Source of the DNA: CAYLXN01 sp964586855
GTDB lineage: Bacteria; Patescibacteriota; Saccharimonadia; Saccharimonadales; Saccharimonadaceae
Reading direction: 5' to 3'
Length of the DNA stretch: 10,810 nt
Assembly (NCBI GenBank): GCA_964586855.1
Contig: CAZPHO010000019.1
Coordinates: 1 to 10,810, forward strand
A program made the position numbers and the translations under genes. Below are positions 6,676-10,810 of the stretch, piece after piece (position 1 is the first letter of the stretch; every line of letters begins with the position of its first letter). The notes under the pieces were generated by a model. It saw nothing but the letters and a program-made list of their open reading frames with translations. It was not told the origin of the DNA and did no database searches.

Positions 6676-8871
6676 CTACTCAAAATCCTCCAAGCTCGAA
6701 ATCAGCACCTCACGTGGTCGTGAACCATCTTGTGGACCAACAATTCCGTCCTCTTCAAGCTCACCCATAATCCGCGCCGCTCGAGCATAGCCAATTTTCA
6801 GTCGCAACTGCAAAAACGTCGTGCTAGCCTTATTTTCACTAATCACAATCTGAGCCGCTTGCTTAAACAATTCATCTCGGTCACCCGAGCCACTACTGAC
6901 AACTCCATTACCACCAATCACCACCTCTTGAGCCACTACTTCATCGTTATACTCAACCGCTCGCTGCTGACGCAAGAAATCAGTCACCTTATGCACTTCC
7001 TCATCAGCTACAAACGCACCCTGAATACGGCGCGGCTTGTTCATTCGCGTAGTCATCATCAGCATATCACCCTTACCCAGCAACTTCTCAGCCCCAGATT
7101 TGTCCAAAATCGTCTTTGAGTCCACCTGCGACGCTACCGTAAAGGCAATTCGCGACGGCACATTAGCTTTAATTAAACCAGTCACGACATTGACGCTCGG
7201 TCGCTGAGTCGCCAGCACCAGATGAATCCCGACCGCTCGAGCTTTCTGAGCAATTTTGACCACCAGCGTCTCGACATCACGCTTAGCCATCATCATCAAA
7301 TCCGCCATCTCATCAATCACAATCACGATGAACGGCATCGCCCCATCATTGTGCTGCTGAACGTTGCCCTCTTCATCCTCAATCGCTACCGTCTGATCAG
7401 TTTTCAAAACATGCTGATTGTAACCATCGATGTCTTTTTTGCCGACTTCAGCCAACAGCTTATAGCGTCGCTCCATTTCATTGACCGCCCATTTGAGCGC
7501 CGAAATTGTCTTGTCTGGTTCGGTAATAATTGGTGTTAACAGATGCGGAATGTCTTTATAAGCTGCCATTTCAACTTGCTTCGGATCAACCAAAATCAAC
7601 CGCATATCACTCGGACTATTGCGATACAACAAGCTGACCAACAAAGTATTAATCATCACCGATTTACCCGAACCAGTCTGCCCAGCAATCAACAGGTGCG
7701 GCATGTCGTTGAGGTCTTCAACCACTGGCCGACCAGCGATATCTTTACCGACCACAAAATCCAACTTTGACTGGTTCTTTGACCATTCATCCGACTGCAA
7801 AATCCCCCGCAAACGGACATCGGCTGCCTTGATGTTTGGCACTTCAATCCCGACCGCTCGCTGACCAGGAATCGGTGCTTCAATCCGCAAACTCTGAGCC
7901 GCCAAGTTCAAAGCCAGATTCGTCTCGAGCGCCGCAATTCGGGCCAGCTTAACTCCACTCTGTGGCGCTAGCGTGTACTGCGTCACTTTCGGACCGACAT
8001 TCGCCCCAGTCATCTCGACCTCGATGTCAAACTCCTGCAGCGTGCGCTTGATGATGTCAACATTGGTCTTGATATCGCCGACGTCGGCTGGTGACTGCTT
8101 CGACTCCAAAATCTCAACTGGTGGCATTTTCCAGTTCGGGTCACGCACCGACACTAGCGCCAATTTATTCTCTTTTGGCTTCGGCAGCGGATCAAATTTC
8201 AAACCTTTGTCGCCCCGACCAGTCTTAGAATCAAACGTCGGCACGCCCTCTACCAACTGAAAATCACCAGCTGTAGCTTTTTGCTCACTACCACCGTTGA
8301 TAATTGGTAATTTCGCCTGCGCTTTGGTCGCCTCAGGCTGATCATTGATATCAGTTTTGAATAAGTTTTTTATGGCCTCAATAATCGCGTTCGGCGTCAC
8401 TCTGAACATGAAAATTAAAGTAATAAAAATCAACAAAATATAAACGAATACCGCTACATTTGAATTGACTAATTTAAGCAAACCGAGCGTCAAGCCATCG
8501 CCAACATAGCCTCCTGTCGACAGACTAGCGTTGTGAATCGTCAACCCGAACAAACCACTAGCCAGCAACACTAAAATCGCCGCTGCCACGTAAACCACGG
8601 TTGGTAGCTTGTTGTCTTCAGCCTGAAAAATACTAATCGCCAAATAAACCAACACCAGCGGCACTAGTAGCACACCGTAGCCAATCACCGTCATTAGCAA
8701 ATCATGAATCCCCTCTAGCAGTGGGCCACCAGCGTTGAACCAATTCACTACCAGTAGCAAAGCTACTGCTAACATCACCACCGCCCCAACTTGTGCCCAA
8801 AAACCTACTGGCAAACTGTAAGTCGGCTTGGGTGCTGATTTTTTCTTGATTGTTTTTCTCTTCTTGGCCAT
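6676..8871 (-). CDS. ftsK: FtsK/SpoIIIE DNA translocase
   Basis: This 731-residue DNA-pumping ATPase of the division septum clears chromosomal DNA and promotes dimer resolution. Four membrane segments (about 22-44, 57-82, 91-112, 138-157) are followed by a short linker of roughly 100 residues. An alpha/beta motor domain follows, with Walker A AGQTGSGKS at 396-404, Walker B FIVIVIDEMAD at 514-524, and LATQRPSVNVVTGLIKANVP at 553-572. The C-terminal winged-helix gamma domain (about 663-726; TTFLQLRLKIGYARAARIM at 684-702) would read polar DNA motifs. The linker is much shorter than in E. coli FtsK, closer to SpoIIIE size. The ATG at 8869-8871 has no Shine-Dalgarno and is only 6 nt from a TATAAT, so translation is probably leaderless. 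The gene ends 107 nt before rpsF. Confidence 0.97.
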   Translation of the reverse strand: MAKKRKTIKKKSAPKPTYSLPVGFWAQVGAVVMLAVALLLVVNWFNAGGPLLEGIHDLLMTVIGYGVLLVPLVLVYLAISIFQAEDNKLPTVVYVAAAILVLLASGLFGLTIHNASLSTGGYVGDGLTLGLLKLVNSNVAVFVYILLIFITLIFMFRVTPNAIIEAIKNLFKTDINDQPEATKAQAKLPIINGGSEQKATAGDFQLVEGVPTFDSKTGRGDKGLKFDPLPKPKENKLALVSVRDPNWKMPPVEILESKQSPADVGDIKTNVDIIKRTLQEFDIEVEMTGANVGPKVTQYTLAPQSGVKLARIAALETNLALNLAAQSLRIEAPIPGQRAVGIEVPNIKAADVRLRGILQSDEWSKNQSKLDFVVGKDIAGRPVVEDLNDMPHLLIAGQTGSGKSVMINTLLVSLLYRNSPSDMRLILVDPKQVEMAAYKDIPHLLTPIITEPDKTISALKWAVNEMERRYKLLAEVGKKDIDGYNQHVLKTDQTVAIEDEEGNVQQHNDGAMPFIVIVIDEMADLMMMAKRDVETLVVKIAQKARAVGIHLVLATQRPSVNVVTGLIKANVPSRIAFTVASQVDSKTILDKSGAEKLLGKGDMLMMTTRMNKPRRIQGAFVADEEVHKVTDFLRQQRAVEYNDEVVAQEVVIGGNGVVSSGSGDRDELFKQAAQIVISENKASTTFLQLRLKIGYARAARIMGELEEDGIVGPQDGSRPREVLISSLEDFE

Positions 8872-8877
8872 GTTTAT

Positions 8878-8883
8878 ATTATA
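8878..8883 (-). promoter_or_regulatory. ftsK: -10 element of ftsK, predicting a leaderless mRNA
   Basis: On the minus strand a perfect TATAAT is followed by ATAAAC and then the ftsK ATG. With the usual 6-8 nt from -10 to start site, transcription would begin at or beside the A of the ATG. A TTGTCA farther upstream is 22 bp away, too far for a normal -35. No Shine-Dalgarno precedes the gene. Confidence 0.5.
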
Positions 8884-8934
8884 CTACACTTGCCTTGGTA
8901 TATTTTGACAAATTACTGTGAAGCGCTCCTTTTA

Positions 8935-8963
8935 TTGACAGATAAGCATGAGCGTGTTATTAT
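8935..8963 (+). promoter_or_regulatory. Near-consensus sigma70-type promoter of the 520-residue unknown gene
   Basis: A perfect -35 TTGACA (8935-8940), 17-bp spacer, and -10 TATTAT (8958-8963) with the extended TGT directly before it make this the strongest promoter in the window. The predicted start is near 8970. An inverted repeat, TTAAG-CGTAA-CTTAA (8963-8977), straddles the start site. AACTTAA occurs twice (8971-8977 and 8987-8993) in the AT-rich, roughly 29-nt leader. A further TTGACA at 8905-8910 has no matching -10. Confidence 0.75.
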
Positions 8964-8998
8964 TAAGCGTAACTTAAATAAATAAAAACTTAATAACT

Positions 8999-10561
8999 AT
9001 GAGTCAAACACCCGAACAACCAACTGAACAGATCGAGAATAAGACTGAACTTGAGACTGGTCTAGAGATTCTTAAAGATGGGCCTTATCGTGCTGTTGAG
9101 ATTAACCAGAGATTGACACAAGAGATTGAGCGCCTTGATTCAATTAATACCAACATCGACCCAGCTGTGGTTATTCAAGCTGATACCGATTTGATTCAGT
9201 TTAACGAAGTGATGTTCACCTTTAAGCAAGCAATTCCTGAGCAGAATCAACCAGATCGAGTCGAAATGAATCTAAAAATTGAACCTGATTATTACCCACA
9301 AATTCGTGACTATCTCAGAGATCATCCTAGATCTGCCAAAATCAGTCTTGGCATGCAAAATCGCCAAACTGGTGAATTAATTTTTAATCTAGGCTCAGCT
9401 TATCGTCTTGACTTGGATAAAGGTATCTCTATTAGCTTAATCGATAATCTTGCCAGTCGCTCAACTAATTACTCAGGAAACTACCTAATGCGCATCAACA
9501 AAGCTGTCGATACTGACATAACATATAACAAGCCTGAAATTGGCTTTTTTACTGATGAAATTCAAGATCAAATCGAAGCCTTCTTTGCCGAATCCACAGG
9601 TGTCGAACAAGCCCTTCACCCCACCCCACCTGACTATGATGATGAAGCCAAGTTCAAAAACTACTGTTGGTTTAACAATCTTGATCCTGACGAGTTAAAC
9701 TATGAACAGTTCCAGCAAGCTGAGACAGCAATTGCTAATTATCTGCCACGTCAAATCGACAACCAAGGCCATCTCGCTTACACCGAGCCAGGTGTCGCCG
9801 AAGCCTTGCGCCAAGAGCACGGTGAGTTTGGCTTTTATCATGAAGTTACCGCTAATGAAATTAACGTCAATGACCTTATAAATCTACTTGCCAACGGCAT
9901 AACTGCCACCTCCCAGCGCTTTTTGCGTGGCATGGCTACTGAAGGCAAGTCATCTTTCAAGGACCTAGAAACTGGAGCTGCCGACGCTGCTTTTGCACGC
10001 ATTATCAACTCCAAAACTCGCCTCAGCAATAGCATGAAAAGCTCTAGCGTAAAAATCATACTAGCGCCTGAGTTGGTTGAGCGAACCGATTTCTACGCTT
10101 TTTCTGGTAACAATTGGGGTGATCCTAGCTTGCGAGAGCAGGTAGGCCTTGATCGAGAACAGCTAGTTAGTCAACGACATAGCGCCTACAACGAACAGGT
10201 TTTTCGCCAAGCGATTGATGTTTCGTATTTTCGAGCGATGATCATACCTGACCTTGAGTTGCGCCAAGAGTTGATTGACACTCTGTCTCAAGCTGGGATT
10301 GACCAAATCAATGACCAGCCAGTTAGCAGTTTTTTGCCTGATCGTCGACAGCTAATTAATCCTGACTTCAATTACCTACAGCTAGCCAACAACCAGCCGC
10401 CCAACACCAACTATGCCGATTACTTTGACTGGCTCGCAACTAGTCGAAAGTTTGCTGGCAACCTCAAATACAATCTGATTAAGAAAGATTATCAAAAATT
10501 TGTCGAAGCTGGAGTGCATCCTCGGCGGATTAAAAACCTTCAGGGCAAGCTGCAACAATAA
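8999..10561 (+). CDS. Uncharacterised 520-residue soluble protein, possible ART-like domain
   Basis: I do not recognise a named function. The protein has no signal peptide or membrane segment and is polar, rich in Gln, Asn and Asp, with a single cysteine (C223), so it is probably cytosolic. Three regions can be seen. Residues 1-50 are a Glu/Gln-rich helical start. Residues ~55-200 are a mixed alpha/beta domain, with strands near 71-78, 114-118, 126-132 and 160-167. Residues ~215-450 contain motif-like patches: FYHEVT (279-284), LLANGITATSQRFLRG (296-311), SSFKDLETGAADAAFARI (318-335), FYAFSGNNWGD (365-375), and NEQVFRQAIDVSYFRAMII (398-416) followed by a 'LIDTLSQAGI' helix. The H...NGI...R...SS..D...GA...F.R order is reminiscent of ADP-ribosyltransferase-like proteins and of an uncharacterised family recalled from memory; this is unverified. 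The ATG lacks a Shine-Dalgarno. It is a single gene, convergent with the KH-like gene. Confidence 0.85.
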   Translation: MSQTPEQPTEQIENKTELETGLEILKDGPYRAVEINQRLTQEIERLDSINTNIDPAVVIQADTDLIQFNEVMFTFKQAIPEQNQPDRVEMNLKIEPDYYPQIRDYLRDHPRSAKISLGMQNRQTGELIFNLGSAYRLDLDKGISISLIDNLASRSTNYSGNYLMRINKAVDTDITYNKPEIGFFTDEIQDQIEAFFAESTGVEQALHPTPPDYDDEAKFKNYCWFNNLDPDELNYEQFQQAETAIANYLPRQIDNQGHLAYTEPGVAEALRQEHGEFGFYHEVTANEINVNDLINLLANGITATSQRFLRGMATEGKSSFKDLETGAADAAFARIINSKTRLSNSMKSSSVKIILAPELVERTDFYAFSGNNWGDPSLREQVGLDREQLVSQRHSAYNEQVFRQAIDVSYFRAMIIPDLELRQELIDTLSQAGIDQINDQPVSSFLPDRRQLINPDFNYLQLANNQPPNTNYADYFDWLATSRKFAGNLKYNLIKKDYQKFVEAGVHPRRIKNLQGKLQQ

Positions 10562-10575
10562 TCTAAGTCCTAAAG

Positions 10576-10599
10576 AAAAACCCGCACATGTGTGCGGGT
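10576..10599 (-). terminator. Intrinsic terminator for the leftward KH-like gene
   Basis: ACCCGCAC (10580-10587) and GTGCGGGT (10592-10599) form a perfect 8-bp GC-rich stem with a 4-nt loop. Read leftward it is followed by TTTTTCTTT (to about 10572), a classical intrinsic terminator. Read rightward no T tract follows, so it should not efficiently stop transcripts of the 520-residue gene, although its stem lies only 18 nt after that stop codon. Confidence 0.85.
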
Positions 10600-10601
10600 G
10601 C

Positions 10602-10613
10602 GAGCCGAAGCTC
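10602..10613 (-). other. UUCG-tetraloop hairpin just before the terminator
   Basis: On the minus strand GAGC-TTCG-GCTC forms a 4-bp stem closed by C(UUCG)G, a very stable tetraloop. It precedes the terminator stem by 2 nt, so the leftward transcript ends in two stacked hairpins. It may protect the 3' end or help pausing; this is inferred. Confidence 0.55.
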
Positions 10614-10646
10614 AAAGTACTAGATCACCTCCATTTTCATAAACCT

Positions 10647-10810
10647 CTACTCATCTGCCGTATACGTATGAATTTTTATCATCCGTAGTTGACATCCGCG
10701 CTTGTTTAGACGCGCGGTGGTTTCTTTAATTTTTGAGCCCTTCGGCCCTATCACATACCCAGCATCATTTTCCAAAACATCAAGATGTAAAACCCCATTA
10801 CGGAACCTTT
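10647..10810 (-). CDS. 3' end of a KH-domain-like protein gene (cut by window edge)
   Basis: Reading leftward from the right edge, the frame starting at 10808 gives 53 uninterrupted codons and then TAG at 10649-10647. The start lies outside the window. The peptide contains NDAGYVIGPKGSKIKETTAR, which carries a KH-type GxxG loop (GPKG) with the usual following helix, then LNKRGCQLRMIKIHTYTADE. This predicts single-stranded RNA or DNA binding. The motif sits near the C-terminus, so KH is the last or only domain; NusA-like, PNPase-like or small KH proteins cannot be separated from this fragment. A terminator 48 nt downstream supports a real gene end. Confidence 0.72.
   Translation of the reverse strand, partial: RFRNGVLHLDVLENDAGYVIGPKGSKIKETTARLNKRGCQLRMIKIHTYTADE

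Noticed and set aside
6730..7539. Long plus-strand open frames inside ftsK
   Set aside because: They are opposite the motor domain, with no ribosome binding site and low-complexity translations. They are explained by the ftsK coding sequence.
10620..10635. Possible 3' end of a 16S rRNA gene (GATCACCTCC)
   Set aside because: The sequence on either side has none of the conserved helix 45 or upstream 16S sequence. Only the 10-nt tail motif matches, and it lies between a gene end and its terminator.
10737..10752. GCCCTTCGGCCC as another hairpin
   Set aside because: Beyond the inner C(UUCG)G the next pair is a C-C mismatch, and the sequence encodes the GPKG loop of the KH-like protein.
1..10810. 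CRISPR array, insertion sequence, tRNA gene or prophage
   Set aside because: No regularly spaced repeats, transposase or integrase motifs, terminal inverted repeats around a gene, or cloverleaf-like sequences were seen.
1..10810. Alternative genetic code (UGA as glycine or tryptophan)
   Set aside because: All long proteins are complete with family-typical ends in the standard code, and no interrupted conserved domain would be repaired by reading TGA.

Overview
The window reads as a chromosomal housekeeping segment from a small-genome bacterium, most likely a member of the Patescibacteria/CPR radiation. This placement rests on protein style: an EF-P with an MGRGG tip, a zinc-ligand-free S18, and a beta-lactamase-like hydrolase with an Asn/Cys-containing STNPC motif. 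It is an inference from memory, not a search result. The standard code is used. Every complete gene ends in TAA or TAG, none in TGA.

Layout, left to right. Positions 1-57 (+) may be the last codons of an incoming gene. A leftward pair follows: a GT28-type glycolipid glycosyltransferase (874-1950) and tlyA (119-874), overlapping by one base. A 57-nt divergent region at 1951-2007 holds a perfect 14-bp inverted repeat with a TATAAT in each arm. It drives that pair leftward and a multi-pass flippase-like membrane protein (2008-3057) rightward. The flippase gene overlaps tail-to-tail by 14 nt with a leftward cluster whose transcription order is rpsF (S6), ssb, rpsR (S18), efp (EF-P) and a membrane-anchored beta-lactamase-fold hydrolase (3044-4963). 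The rpsF cluster has its own extended -10 promoter and a leader hairpin. Upstream of it, also leftward, is ftsK (6676-8871). A 127-nt divergent region separates ftsK from a rightward 520-residue protein of unknown function (8999-10561), which has a near-consensus promoter. At the right edge, the end of a leftward gene with a KH-like GPKG motif (10647 to beyond 10810) is followed by tandem hairpins and an intrinsic terminator.

Functional reading: most genes serve translation (S6, S18, EF-P, TlyA rRNA methylation), DNA handling (SSB, FtsK) and the cell envelope (glycosyltransferase, flippase-like protein, peptidoglycan-type hydrolase). The glycosyltransferase and flippase may be a divergently controlled glycolipid synthesis and transport pair.

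The least explained item is the 520-residue protein. Its middle and C-terminal part carries a pattern of conserved-looking motifs reminiscent of an uncharacterised, possibly ADP-ribosyltransferase-like, domain. Other unexplained points are the symmetric promoter repeat, three -10 elements placed so close to start codons that the mRNAs should be leaderless or nearly so, and a 10-nt perfect complement of the 16S rRNA tail in a 3' untranslated region. No CRISPR array, insertion sequence, tRNA or rRNA gene was seen. No stretch over 300 nt lacks a gene.
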